Assembly (NCBI RefSeq): GCF_905475395.1
Contig: NC_058339.1
Span: 49,051,172 to 49,115,171 of the forward strand
DNA length: 64,000 nt
DNA from: Chrysoperla carnea
Lineage: Eukaryota; Arthropoda; Insecta; Neuroptera; Chrysopidae
Reading direction: 5' to 3'
Shown: piece after piece, positions 53,401-62,598 of the stretch
Position numbering within the stretch: the stretch's first letter is position 1
Layout of the letters: each line of letters opens with the position of its first letter
Program-made: the position numbers and the translations under genes
The notes under the pieces: model-generated
The model's input: only the letters and a program-made list of their open reading frames with translations
Databases searched by the model: none
What the model was told of the DNA's origin: nothing

Positions 53401-56106
53401 AGTTTTATTACTTTTGGCTAGAAATTTGATATAAATACTCCACTGTGCATAGTATTAAAATTTTAAGGTTGAAATTTCAGCGTTACACTGGTGAAAATAT
53501 AAACCAATATTGTTATTATAACAACATTTGTTGTGTCAAGTCAAATCATATTTTTCCAAGAAAGAGCTTCTTGTAAAGAAAATTTAATTTATATTAAATC
53601 ACTTTTATTGTGTGCTTCTTAACAAGTAGTTATTTATACTTGTTAAGAAGCTTTTAAAATAATTTAAAAAAAAACTTTAAACTATTATTTACCGTTTTCT
53701 GTGGAAATTTAAAAACTCAGGCAACTTGTGATCTATGAATAGTAGTTTTTAAATACAAAGGGTTGTTTAATTTCTGTAAATTTTATTTTAAAATTATTTC
53801 AAAGAGCATTTTAAAATCTACATGAATAAAATTGAATGTCTTAATTGTCCGACTGACAATATGTTTGCGCTAGTTCGAAAACTGAAAATTCGATTTCCTT
53901 GGAATATTGGAAATATATAATAAACTAGAAATTCTTGGTATTTTTATAGAATTTTGCTCATTCGAGATTTCAATGAGACTTTCAAGGCAGGTTTTAGTAT
54001 TTTTTTTAGCAGATTTGTTCATACTTTTTATTTCGTATTCTCTAAGTAGAACTTGGATACGAAGTCTCCGGGTGATAATAAGTTACATATAAAATACATA
54101 AGTTTATCATAAAGAGCCTTTCATTTGATATGTAACACGATGCATTTGACACAAGTTTTTTCTTTTAATTTTTTGATTTTCCACTAACCAGTGTAAACAC
54201 CCAAATTAACTCCCAAAAATTATACTTCGTTTATTTAAAATAAACATACGAGATTGAGTTATTTCTAAATATGCACAGCTTCAACTTTTTTTGCTCAGAA
54301 GATTCGGAAAAAGCTATGATACATGGACAGACTGAAGACTCGCTGCCATTTTAGAAATCTCTCTATTTTTTAGACAGCAATGACGCATACAATTTAGTGC
54401 ACGGAAATAAAATTTTAAATAGTCATTATAAATATATAAAATAATTTTTATTACATTTTTAAGTGTCTTTATAACGATAATGATATTGATATGCGCGTAA
54501 ATCAATTTTCATCATTTTAATTTATAAGTTGAAAATATTAGTGAAAGTCATCCTCATAACACAATTTTATTGTGGAAATTGAATGATGATCAACTTATAA
54601 ATGGTTGTGGTGGCATTGCGTCAGCAAGGAATAATCCATTAAAAAGGATTCTATTACCACTATTGAGCTACGGATTCCTAAAAAAAGGCTCATATTTGAT
54701 TACGCCTGGGTGTATATTTAGTAAATAAACATAAATGGTATCACATCAATACAAATAATATAAAATTGACATTTATTCTTTGTGTTTCTTTCTCATTATT
54801 TCATTCTTAAGTCTTTTTTACTTCGTTATTCTGTGTTTGTTCGCTTGTTTTTAGAATACATAATATTTACTTACATTGCTAAATAATATTCTATATAGAA
54901 AAAAATTAGTACTATCCGAAATGTAATTTGTATTAAGGGTGGCAAAACAGGTGGTTGGAAGTATAGTAAGATATAATTCTTTTTTAATTTTATTCAACAA
55001 CTTAAGATTGACCGGGCATTCAGACAATGTACGGACAGAAACCTGAATTTTTGATATTCGTATTAAGGATGTATGAGCATGGTAGTGGGGGCACAAATTT
55101 AAAAATAGATATTTTCAATTTTGATGATTAATTTATATTATTACTTGACGATATAAGACGAAAAGTAAGAATAAAATTTTTCGATATCTGGCTTAATTTT
55201 CAAAATATCGAAAATTGAAAATTTTGTTTAATTATTTAGCTTTCGATATTTCGAAAACCAAGACACATATCGAAAAATTTTATTCTTATTTTTCGTCTAC
55301 ATTCATGAAGTTATAACAAAATTCATCATCAAAGTTGAAAATAAGAAAAAAATAATTTCAACCCTTATTCTACCCTGCTCTTACATCCCTTATATGGACG
55401 GTGACACTTAGTTTTTTTCTTTTCTAATTCATTGCTAATATGTTTACTTTCTATTAAAAAGTTTTTTTTTAATTTGTTTTCATTCATTCCAAATGAAAAT
55501 TATCAAAAACTTCCAAAATATGTCGTTTTTTGAGATTCCTCCATAAGAGCCAATGTATTTTATATCGATATTTAATGACTTTTTTCTTAAAAATTTGCAC
55601 GGTTACCTAAGCTGAAATTTTAACCACATATTCTTTGAGTAAAAGACTACCTACAAACAAATTTTGAGCCTTTAAATCAAACATTGTTGTCATGCTCATA
55701 CATCCTTAAAACTTGATGAAATTCGTATAAAAATTTGAATATTTTTTTTTTTTTTTTAAAGTTTAAAATATCTTTTGGTTTAAAGCTTATAATCGTTTTT
55801 CGAGGAAACTAATCTAAATGATGTAGAACTTAGAATGTACTTACAACTATATTCTCGTTCTGTATATTGACGTGCCGCTGCTGATGTGGTGGTTTGTGGT
55901 ATCCCATTTGTCCCATCAATACTACCATCACCATTTTGTGTACCAGTTGCTTGATGACTGTGATCAGGTGGTTCATTACCACTTGTAAGTATTGATACAT
56001 CAAATTTATCATCGTGTATACCACCTGACATTGCAAACACTTTCTCCATTTCTTCATCCAAACGCACTTCTGTGCCACTTCCACCGCCATGACTACCATT
56101 TTCATT
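23358..56106 (-). CDS. Ae2: SLC4 anion exchanger, AE2-type (Cl-/HCO3- exchanger), 5' end missing
   Basis: Eight exons chain in phase on the minus strand: 56106-55845, 49098-48600, 32553-31839, 27109-25553, 24912-24656, 24586-24372, 24109-23730 and 23432-23358, giving 1319 codons plus stop. The cytoplasmic N-domain includes [13 protein letters not shown] (the pH-sensing motif region of AE2) and [12 protein letters not shown]. The membrane domain includes [24 protein letters not shown] and [15 protein letters not shown]. It is AE1/2/3-like rather than a Na+-bicarbonate cotransporter: the transport-site segment reads FMETHIS with Glu where cotransporters have Asp, and ALTVM, EVKEQR and the C-terminus LDGDQADD also follow AE proteins. 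It exchanges Cl- for HCO3- across the plasma membrane, controlling pH and volume. The first coding exon was not found. Alternative exons are proposed at 39053-39096 and 29508-29663. Confidence 0.93.
23730..24109 (-). CDS. Ae2: Anion exchanger, exon for late membrane spans
   Basis: 380 nt, entered with one pending base (G|AA = Glu) after acceptor TTTTAG and ending at GCG before GTAAGT. It encodes [28 protein letters not shown], a loop [14 protein letters not shown] and the last hydrophobic spans up to FTERELRA. It matches AE2 nearly without gaps. Confidence 0.93.
24372..24586 (-). CDS. Ae2: Anion exchanger, exon with KKGSGFHLD segment
   Basis: 215 nt after acceptor TTTTAG. It completes a Glu codon and reads [19 protein letters not shown], then [19 protein letters not shown] and [12 protein letters not shown]. 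The donor, GTTCGT, is weaker than the others in this gene. Confidence 0.92.
24656..24912 (-). CDS. Ae2: Anion exchanger, exon with transport-site glutamate
   Basis: 257 nt from [17 protein letters not shown] through [11 protein letters not shown] to LVFMETHIS plus two bases of the next codon. The Glu in FMETHIS aligns with AE1 Glu681, a residue at the anion path and proton-coupled sulfate site in AE proteins. Confidence 0.93.
25553..27109 (-). CDS. Ae2: Anion exchanger, large exon: end of N-domain and first membrane spans
   Basis: 1557 nt, phase 0 at both ends, from NLSDNDKRK to QFLGRS before donor GTAAGG. It carries the second half of the N-domain ([17 protein letters not shown] start, then [19 protein letters not shown]), the [18 protein letters not shown] junction, and spans including ITFGGLM and [18 protein letters not shown]. 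The third extracellular loop has several N-glycosylation sequons ([16 protein letters not shown]). Plus-strand frames over this exon are shadows. Confidence 0.95.
29508..29663 (-). CDS. Ae2: Candidate alternative cassette exon of the anion exchanger
   Basis: 156 nt (52 codons), bounded by an acceptor ending TTGTATGCAG and a donor CAT|GTAAAT, open in phase 0 at both ends, exactly the phase of the junction it would split (after TSLQ, before NLSDND). It is clearly less AT-rich than the surrounding intron. The peptide begins [16 protein letters not shown] and ends [11 protein letters not shown], rich in Ser, Gly and Arg as in the variable linker between the SLC4 N-domain core and the membrane domain, where vertebrate SLC4 genes also place optional cassettes. 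Other frames across it are also open, so the reading is not forced. Inferred from phase, splice sites and composition; no homology is claimed. Confidence 0.6.
29847..30374. mobile_element. MITE-like element with ~150-bp inverted ends
   Basis: Inverted arms start at GTCCGTGGGACAG (left, 29847) and end at CTGTCCCGCGGAC (right, 30374). Both arms contain CTTGAAACTTCGTGAG or its complement, TCTCTACGAC and GTTTTCAAATGAGCA words in mirrored order. The ~530-bp element lacks a transposase frame. It sits about 180 bp upstream, in transcript sense, of the candidate cassette exon. Confidence 0.7.
31839..32553 (-). CDS. Ae2: Anion exchanger, N-domain core exon
   Basis: 715 nt, entered with two pending bases (AG|C) after acceptor TTCCACAG. 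It begins [19 protein letters not shown], includes [16 protein letters not shown], the [16 protein letters not shown] pH-sensor region, [17 protein letters not shown] and [13 protein letters not shown], and ends at TSLQ before GTATGT. Matches AE2 throughout. Confidence 0.94.
35288..35304. repeat. Poly-C tract, 17 nt
   Basis: Seventeen consecutive C in otherwise very AT-rich DNA. It may be biological or an assembly/sequencing length artefact. Confidence 0.9.
35933..36074 (+). repeat. Hairpin-forming repeat, copy 1
   Basis: The ends are inverted copies: GACGAAAAATAAGAACAAAA at the left and its near complement TTTTATTCTTACTTTTCGTC at the right, with further pairing inside (GGTTTTCGAAATATT against CGATATTTTGAAAATT). 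A second copy, inverted, lies at 55157-55297. The sequence to the right of this copy ends in CTCATACATCCTTAA, a word that recurs at several repeat edges in the window. Confidence 0.75.
36186..36840 (+). repeat. Dispersed repeat family A, copy 3 (rearranged)
   Basis: Starts with the family head and the intact CAATTGACTGAGTCAATTG palindrome, but about 36230-36445 differs from the other copies. Family sequence resumes at GGAAACAAAAGTTGTTTAT and runs to GTTACAAACTTGG. The middle has been replaced or another repeat has inserted. Confidence 0.7.
37855..38386 (-). repeat. Dispersed repeat family A, copy 4 (inverted)
   Basis: Full-length copy on the minus strand, ending at the head AACAAGTGGAAACAAACAAT (38386 downward). 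With copy 3 it forms an inverted pair about 1 kb apart inside the same intron. Confidence 0.8.
39053..39096 (-). CDS. Ae2: Candidate alternative first coding exon of the anion exchanger
   Basis: Minus-strand ATG at 39096-39094 opens a 44-nt exon encoding [14 protein letters not shown] plus two bases (TG), then a GTATGC donor. The two pending bases match the phase needed by the exon at 32553, giving a Cys codon at the join and continuing into [15 protein letters not shown]. The product would lack the first ~254 residues of the long form, as in the N-terminally short AE2 variants made from internal promoters in vertebrates. It is too short to be judged by length alone; support is the exact phase, donor, strand, position and His-rich match to the next exon's start. 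The upstream sequence is AT-rich UTR-like DNA. Confidence 0.6.
46045..46240 (-). repeat. Possible tRNA-derived SINE
   Basis: The minus strand shows a polymerase III A-box-like segment (GGTGGCCGTGCGAGTTAAAG, within 46203-46232) and, about 45 nt on, GGTTGTGGGTCC followed by GGCAGCGGCAGTC, resembling a damaged B box and the start of a SINE body. The patch is much less AT-rich than its surroundings. Spacing fits a Ser-tRNA-like head. The B box is imperfect, so the copy would be old. Confidence 0.4.
48600..49098 (-). CDS. Ae2: Anion exchanger, variable N-terminal exon
   Basis: 499 nt, entered with one pending base after acceptor TTCCAG and ending at donor GTAAGT with two bases pending. It encodes [19 protein letters not shown] (AE2 has a His-rich segment here), a Gln/Ser-rich low-complexity stretch, acidic Ser/Thr-rich sequence, KRVQFITGC (cf. 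the VQFF motif of AE2) and [10 protein letters not shown]. It would be skipped by transcripts starting at 39.1 kb. Confidence 0.9.
49785..51576. repeat. Tandem array, ~316-bp unit, about 5.7 copies
   Basis: Measured by the word TGACGTCA, which starts at 49903, 50219, 50535, 50851, 51166 and 51482, the period is 316 nt (one unit 315). Units 2-6 are nearly identical; the first is more diverged. Each unit also contains GGGACCAGGACTCCACATTC (one unit altered) and GCTAGTTATCACTTATTTG. A diverged partial unit follows to about 51640. No long frame runs through the units. Confidence 0.96.
52641..53452. repeat. Inverted-repeat pair ~780 bp apart
   Basis: CACAATGGAGTATTTATATC and following bases on the left reappear inverted at 53420-53452 with a few mismatches. 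The left copy follows GGTCAAATGCGAGCCGAACG, a less AT-rich segment resembling widespread insect repeats. Could be the ends of a degraded element. Confidence 0.45.
55157..55297 (-). repeat. Hairpin-forming repeat, copy 2
   Basis: Inverted copy of 35933-36074 with the same self-complementary ends (GACGAAAAGTAAGAATAAAA against TTTTATTCTTATTTTTCGTC). On its outer side, around 55064-55083, lies the complement of the CTCATACATCCTTAA edge word found beside copy 1, so the repeat unit extends beyond the hairpin. Confidence 0.75.
55845..56106 (-). CDS. Ae2: Anion exchanger, first visible coding exon
   Basis: 262 nt after acceptor GATTACAG, phase 0, beginning [19 protein letters not shown] and ending EREYS plus one base at donor GTAAGT. 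The sequence is acidic and low-complexity, as at the N-terminus of AE2 (cf. its ERFEEIL region with EEMEKVF here). Because it is entered through an acceptor with no in-frame start, at least one more coding exon lies upstream. Confidence 0.85.
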
Positions 56107-57147
56107 CTGTAATCAATGAGAAAAGCGATGATAGAATTAGTTATTTATGTTCTATTTGATGAATATCATAGAATATATCAAAATTCCATTGAAATATTAT
56201 ATTAATATATCGAATATTATTGACATAAATAAACTTTTACGGGGTGTCCCAAAATGATGAACTATTCGAACCTTGCCTTTTTTCAATTATCAAGAAAAAT
56301 GTGCCAAAAATAACAACTTTTGTAAATTATAAATCTGATATGGGCACCATATCAAATTAATAAATCCTTGCCCAAAAGTTCAACATTACACTGCTAATAT
56401 CACACCAAAACTAGTGTAATATTTAAAATGGATTTAATTTAAAATATATTTTCGCCATTATAATATACAGCCTTTATAAAATAGTAAAAATGATATTTTT
56501 ATTCTTTGAAGTGTACGGTAAGTTTTTGAAATTTTCTTCGGGTAAATGCCAATTAAACAAGCTTTATAAACAGCAAAAATTGCTAATTTTGAAGATAATT
56601 GAATTTGAATAGCAAGTTTTGGAATATAATTTTAGCTCTATGATAATAGCTTACACTGTAGTAGTCTAAGCTACCATACCATAAAAGCTCTTTCATCGAA
56701 TTCTCTCAAAATTAGTTGCAGATGATTACTTCTGTTGAAGGATCCTGAAGAACGAGATATTGCTACTAAGACATCTTGTATCATTGTAAAACTATAATTT
56801 AATTAGTTTATTCAAAGTTATCGAAGCTATCGTTTATGAAATTCATTTCAGAATATATACAACGTTACACGAATATTTTGAATAGTTTCTAACAATTTCC
56901 AAGCTTATTGTATATAAAGTTTAATTTAAACTAATGAGGAGCAATCATGAATGATTTTCTAAATCAATAGAGTGATTTTAAATCAAAATAGGCCAATATT
57001 CTTATTATTAATTCAGAAATTCAGAAGAATTAACGATTGATCTAAAAAACTCTTGAATGTTTTGTTGACTATAAGTAAATGATAAGCAAGTATGGTTTAG
57101 GTGTATGAGTTTTTTAATCAAAAGTCATGTAAGTCATCCTAGATTTT
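56107..57147. other. Upstream intron sequence, no exon found
   Basis: AT-rich; begins with the polypyrimidine/acceptor of the anion exchanger exon. A GGGGTGTCCCAAAATG word at about 56239 resembles ends of insect repeats. No exon recognised. Confidence 0.5.
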
Positions 57148-57872
57148 TAAATCGCATTTTTGGGGGAAAGTCCGAATTTTTGATTACGGTTAGGCTGGTC
57201 AAAGAAAAGCTTTAATTTGAAGAGGTGGAATGCTACTCTTTGGGGAAAGGCCGCCATCTTGTTTTAAAGTTGTGTTTTACTGCTACACTATTGATTTTAG
57301 TAGTTTTTTTACAAAAAAAGGTCTGATGCATTATTTTTTTAAGTTACAAATTAAACAATCTACTGAAAAGTAAGTGCAAAATTTGAAACAAATAATTTTG
57401 AAGCTCACATTGCAAATATTCCATATCATCAACATTTATATGGGTATTTAATATCAAATAGGGTTATTAATGGTTTAGAGGCGCATAAGCTTTTAAATAA
57501 CTCTGTATGCGCTTTGTTCGAAAGTGCGCAACTATGGCAACCTCTAGCACGAGAACAACTAGTCATAGTAAATAATTATTGTTATACAGATGTTATTGCT
57601 TGTTATGCTGCCTATTCTCTCAAATTTTGAACTAACTTTTCAGTAGATTGTTTATTGTTTGACTAACGAAAAAAACACATGAGACCTTTTTTGTAGAGAA
57701 TGTCGAAAAATCAATAGTGGAGCAGTTATTGAAAAAAAACCATCTCACCCCTTCAAACCAAGATGAGGGCCTTCCTCCAAGGGGTATCATCCCGCCTTTT
57801 CAAATTTAAACTTATCTTTGACCAGCCTAACCGTAACAAAAAAATCGAACTTTCCCTCAAAAATAAGATTTA
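57148..57872. mobile_element. TA-flanked element with ~250-bp inverted arms
   Basis: The left arm begins TA-AATCGCATTTTTGGGGGA and the right arm ends as its imperfect complement followed by TA. Arms of about 250 bp (57150-57398 and 57622-57870) share GGTTAGGCTGGTCAAAGA and CAATCTACTGAAAAGT in mirrored order. The centre is ~220 bp. There is no transposase frame. TA duplications suggest mobilisation by a Tc1/mariner-type enzyme. Confidence 0.75.
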
Positions 57873-58925
57873 CTATATACTATATAGCATTTCGGATAGG
57901 ATTACTGTAATATTGCTATTAACAGAATTATATTGTGTATATGCTAATAAATTCTAGCGATTTATGTGAATAGAGTTTCATCTTTTTTGATTATCGTTCG
58001 TAGCTGCCCTGTACCCTGTGATTAAAATTACTATTATTTATTTTGTATACGTGTAGCTATGTCAATGTAGATATAATCGGTTTTATATCGTGCATCTTAC
58101 TTGTTCGAAATTGTTTGCTATTTAACGAAGCTAATGATGATGAAAATTTGTTGATTGATAATGAATGGTAAAAACTTGTTCGTAAACGAGATAAAATTGA
58201 GTAACGAGCAAATCATTTTCTTTGATTTTATCTATTGTGCTTTTAGATCACACCCCTAGACACAAATTTTTTTTGATTGAACATAGCTAAAACAGATCTG
58301 CTTTTTTTGCATTGAATTTTGATTAAATTAAAACGCAAAATTAGGGTAGGATTTTACTGTAGATTCCATTTCAAGTTTATAACCGATTATTATATAGGTT
58401 TAATAGTTTTTGTTAAATAAACGACAAAATGTAAATAGTTACTGTAAGCAAATGACGTGCGATAAGTTAACGACACTCATATTTGTACAAAAAGTTATAA
58501 TAACATTTTATTTTTGTCTACTTTTGTATAAGTGAAATTGTATGTCTTAACTGATCGTTTCCAAGGTACGTATACTCATTACTTATATAGAAATACCCAC
58601 TTTAATACTATATCCACTATTATAAAGTAGAAGTTCTTACAATCAATCCTTATGACATTGAAAGCACTGAAGGTTAAAATATAGCTTACATGTTAATGGA
58701 ATTTAATAAAATAAACGATACCAATATATACGTGTTACAATATAGAATACCTTATAGTCCGAACGGTTTAATCCAAAACTAACGTTATTTTGACACTACT
58801 AATATATAAATTAAATTTTTACTAACTTAAATTCTGCATTCGTTAAATCAAAAAACGAATTTTAAGCTGAGATGATATAGTGAACAAAGTGTTTAGTCGG
58901 ACATAAGTACACAAATTCTAGCCAT
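57873..58925. other. Gene-free interval
   Basis: AT-rich DNA without an exon, RNA gene or bounded repeat that I can support. Confidence 0.55.
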
Positions 58926-59285
58926 GCTAGAAAGACATGGCTTTTTGCATTCGGTGCGGAATTGTTTGAAATCTACGAAAAAAATTGGATCTTTTTCATT
59001 ATAACTACCTAGAAAAACGGAAAAACATCTCCCAAATTAACTTTTTACTGTTGTGTACATTTTCATCCGAAATAAAGTAAAATTATCAGAATATTTCGAA
59101 AACTTTCATACCCACATCTCCAACCCCCAAAATTACGTTTTTTAGTTATATACATACTAGAAAGATGTTTACATTTTGCATTCGACACGGAAATTTCTTG
59201 AAACTTACGGAAAAATCGGAAAATTTCATTGTTTTCTTTGAAATCTTCCGAGAAATTAGAAAAATGTCCAAAACTTACGTTTTTT
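58926..59285. repeat. Diverged direct duplication, ~229-bp period
   Basis: CTAGAAAGACATGG with TTTTTGCATTCGGTGCGGAA (from 58926) recurs as CTAGAAAGATGT with TTTTGCATTCGACACGGAA (from about 59155), with similar following sequence. The second copy is partial. Confidence 0.65.
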
Positions 59286-59383
59286 TTGACCCCTTGCGTC
59301 CAAAGCGAGTCTAATTTTTAAAACTAAATGCAAATATACAAATAGGATTGATAAGAAAATTTTTATTCAGTTTATTGAGCATA

Positions 59384-59585
59384 TAATGGTAAATTACGCA
59401 TACTGAGAATTTAAGCAAATATCTAAAGCTCCATTTTAATGGATTATGATTCTGGTTAAAGCTTATTCGATCAGTTTATTCGAACATATGGTAAATTACG
59501 CATACTGAGAATTTATGTTAATATCAAAGGCTTTAGTTTAATGGAGAATGATTCTAAGTAAAGGTTTCAAGGTTCTAGCTAAACA
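59384..59585. repeat. Direct duplication, 102-bp period
   Basis: TAAATTACGCATACTGAGAA occurs at 59390 and 59492, and the following ~80 bp correspond with several substitutions. Confidence 0.75.
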
Positions 59586-60011
59586 TATATTGTTAATTTA
59601 ACATCTAAGAAAACATTATGTTCATATACATTCCTTGAGTTACTTGTACTATATTTGAACACAAAAGTAAGAGAAACTGACATACAAAATTTAGTATTGA
59701 TTTTAGCGTCTTATACCAAATTGAGAAAGAGATCCTTTTTTGCATTACAATTTTTATGTTTTTCTCTTACATACAGTGACCATTGACTTAAAAGTTGTTT
59801 AGCCAATTAAAAAATTTAGTTGCTAAAAAAATTCATTTTGGAAGCTATGAAAATGAATTAATTAACTACTAATGGCGGCTCGTATAATTTACTCATTAAT
59901 TTATTGTTTATTGATCTTCGGCTTAAAATAGTTCCATCGTAGTAGCTCTTAAACGAATTTACCAATCTTGTTTTTTTTTTACTTGAAAGATAATCTGATC
60001 GAGAGTGTTCT

Positions 60012-60159
60012 TAGGTATGTCTCAGGAAAATCTGCTCATTCGTTAGAACATCATCACTTCTTTTCTAGTTCTTCACAGATACGAAACCCTTAGTAATGTT
60101 TCAAGGTTGAGTTTAGATGATCTTCTTATCAATGAGCAGATTTTCTTAAGACATACCTA
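60012..60159. repeat. Inverted repeat, 29-bp arms
   Basis: 60012-60040 and 60131-60159 are inverted copies matching at 27 of 29 positions, separated by 90 bp. Right after follows an A-run and an (AAT)n stretch at about 60187-60212. Confidence 0.8.
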
Positions 60160-60299
60160 ATTACATACGATCAAATTACCTCTCAAAAAAAAAAAATAAT
60201 AATAATAATAAATTTGGTTCAAAGGAGTACTGAGCCGATTCTGTGACAAAATGATACACAAAAAAGGCAAGCCTTATATGTTAAATCACATAGAGATGA

Positions 60300-60605
60300 A
60301 ACATAGTTTTAGAGTCTGTGTACGTGAGTGTGAGAATGTGAGTGGTTCAGTTGAGCGAAAACATTATGTGTGGGGGCGCTGGGTAAGAGTGTGTGGTTCA
60401 GTTCAGCGATAAAATAAGAGGTTGTGGTAAAAAATCGTTGGACCGCTCCGACCTCAACCTTCGAGGAAGTTCTAGCTGTCGACCGCCAGCGCCTGCTGCT
60501 CTCATAGGTCCTCATTTCGAAGAGGAAAAAAATTCGTTGGGCCAGATTCATGATTAGGTTAGGTTAGAGTGGCTGTTCTGGGTTGGGACACACTAGGATT
60601 TATGC
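60300..60605. repeat. Less AT-rich repeat-like segment with TTAGGTTAGG
   Basis: A compositional island in AT-rich DNA. It includes two copies of GTGGTTCAGTT near 60341 and 60391 and ends in GATTAGGTTAGGTTAGAGTG and GGGTTGGGACACACTAGG. The latter resembles a common insect dispersed repeat, recognised from memory only. Open frames here are not credible genes. Confidence 0.4.
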
Positions 60606-61159
60606 CGGGGGTTGCTTTTAATTTTTAATTTAATATTATATTAATCACTTTAAAACTAAAAATTCATAAATATTCAGAAATGCCGCTTGCTCTGTTTACT
60701 TCCATATTCAAAGGTTATTCTTAAATATTTAAAAATTCTCAATAGATGAAAACTAGGTGAAAACTATCCTGCCCACTTTTTTGGTGTGCGATCGTGATAT
60801 GTTTGGTGGTGATCATATCAAATTCAGAGCTGTATATTTTGCAGTTATATGCTTGTGTAACGCATGGACTTATCATTAAAAATATCTCACTTCACATATT
60901 ATGTTCAATTACATTAGATTTCGATACAGTATATCTGTATACCTTCCAATTATTCTTATACATTTATTGATTACTTATTTGACTCTTGGCAAATGTCAGA
61001 GGTAGCTCTGTAATCAATTTTATTCATAAAATCTTGCATTACTCCAGATATTTGTTCGATACAATGATACAAATTTTACAACGATCGTAAAAATTGAAAA
61101 ATAAATAGGTTTAAGAAAACTTTCAAAAAGACACCTAAAAGTAGAGATACCTACCCATA

Positions 61160-61660
61160 TTAGGGTAACTAGAGTAAGAGTAAGAGATCAGAATCAAACA
61201 ATCTGATATATTTTATAATCTTGAAAGTTTGGATGGATGGAAGGATGTTTGTTATACAATGACGCCAGAATGACTGAACGGAACCGAATGAAATTTGGCA
61301 CAAAGATAGATATAGTCTTTTATCTCGGTAAAATATATGGTTTCCGTGGGATAGATTTGTTTTAATTTTTCATAGAGAAAAAGATCGACACGATTTTTTG
61401 CATAGGTAGTGGTAGTTTAGAGGTCAGAAAATAACAAGGCTAATTTTAATCCTGAAAAAATGCTCGATTCCTGTGGGATATCATACAGGAACTGTGTTTT
61501 TTTAAAGGGTTTAGTAAAAGTTCGTGAAAAAGAGTTTTAGAACATTTTTCTCAAGGAGGCTTAATTAATTTACACAGTAACGGTTAAAACTCTCAAAATC
61601 TCTTTTAATCGCGAATAAAACTACTCTCTTGGGTAACACCCCGGGGCGCAGTTAGTTCTT
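61160..61660 (+). repeat. Repeat-like segment ending GGGGCGCAGTTAGT
   Basis: Contains GAACGGAACCGAATGAAATT, then TTGGCACAAAGATAGATA, and ends ACACCCCGGGGCGCAGTTAG. This order (a 'GAACGGATTTTGATGAAATTTGGCA'-like block, then a GC-rich hairpin and CAGNTAGT end) is a pattern of widespread non-autonomous insect elements, some classed as Helitrons. Class is inferred. Confidence 0.4.
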
Positions 61661-62427
61661 AATAAAGTTGAGAAAAAATGCTTTTAATGATTATGTTTTT
61701 TAGTTGAAATATTATTAAAAAATGCAAAGAAATTTAAATCCAATCGAGTTTACAGTAAAAACTGTGCAGAAAATACAAAATTGTCCAGGAAGATTATTTA
61801 GTGGGATGCAATGATTGAAATTAATGGGTGCGAATAATCGATATAATTGCGTTTTCTAGTAAATTGACCAGAAGGATAATAATTAAACTTGAATTTACTT
61901 AATTTATAATTATCAAAAGTGTGTTGTGGAGAACACACACATTGTTTTGTGGAGAATCGTCTTTTTCGGCCACCACACGTAAAAATGCGTATAATATAAT
62001 TCGTTCATGGCATTAGCAAAAAAATTATCCAAATCCATTGCCTATTTAATATATTTTATGTCTATTTATTAGTAGAGAAATATGAGAAATCGGAAAATAG
62101 ATCCGTAAAAAATAAACCGAAAACTTTATTGACTCAGAGTATTGTTGTAATTACGAGTTGGTTGGATTGAGTTTCTCGACTATAGAGGAGTTGGTTGGGT
62201 TCTGAAGTTTTGAGCCCTTGAGTTGAAAAATAGGACACTATATATTAATTTTTTTAGTGGTAAATCTAAACCTAGCTAGATCTATTTATAGCCCCCTCAC
62301 CCCCCTGCATACTAAATTTCATGAACATCATTGGGGCCGTTTCCGAGATTAAAGCTTCCGAAATAAATCGACGTTTTCTAAAAATGAAACCTAGCTAGAT
62401 TGATTTTTCTCCTCAAAAACTCCCTAC

Positions 62428-62598
62428 ATTGTTATTCATAATAAAAACCGGAAAAAATGTAGTCAAACGTCTGCAATATGTATATGATATCAAGGAAACC
62501 ATCCTTTTGTCATCAAAGTATAACAGTTATATTATTCGAGTTATACATATTGCAGACGTTTGACTACATTTTTTCCGGTTTTTATTATGAATAACAAT
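62428..62598. repeat. Perfect 57-bp inverted repeat with 57-bp spacer
   Basis: 62428-62484 and 62542-62598 are exact reverse complements by my base-by-base reading, and the pairing stops abruptly at the inner edge. The spacer is also 57 bp. Arms include AACCGGAAAAAATGTAGTC and ACGTCTGCAATATG. Confidence 0.95.

Larger units (their letters stand above)
49099..55844 (-). other. Intron of the anion exchanger with tandem array
   Basis: 6.7-kb intron containing the 316-bp array, an inverted-repeat pair and the second hairpin repeat. A less AT-rich patch at 53290-53345 has no splice-consistent coding reading that I can defend. The rest is AT-rich. Confidence 0.6.

Noticed and set aside
23358..56106. 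First reading of the SLC4 gene as a Na+-driven (Ndae1/NBC-type) transporter
   Set aside because: AE-specific features outweigh it: Glu in [31 protein letters not shown] and the acidic LDGDQ end.
60309..60551. 80-codon minus-strand frame as the missing first exon of the anion exchanger
   Set aside because: Composition and flanking TTAGGTTAGG words indicate a repeat; no donor of the needed phase gives an AE-like N-terminus.
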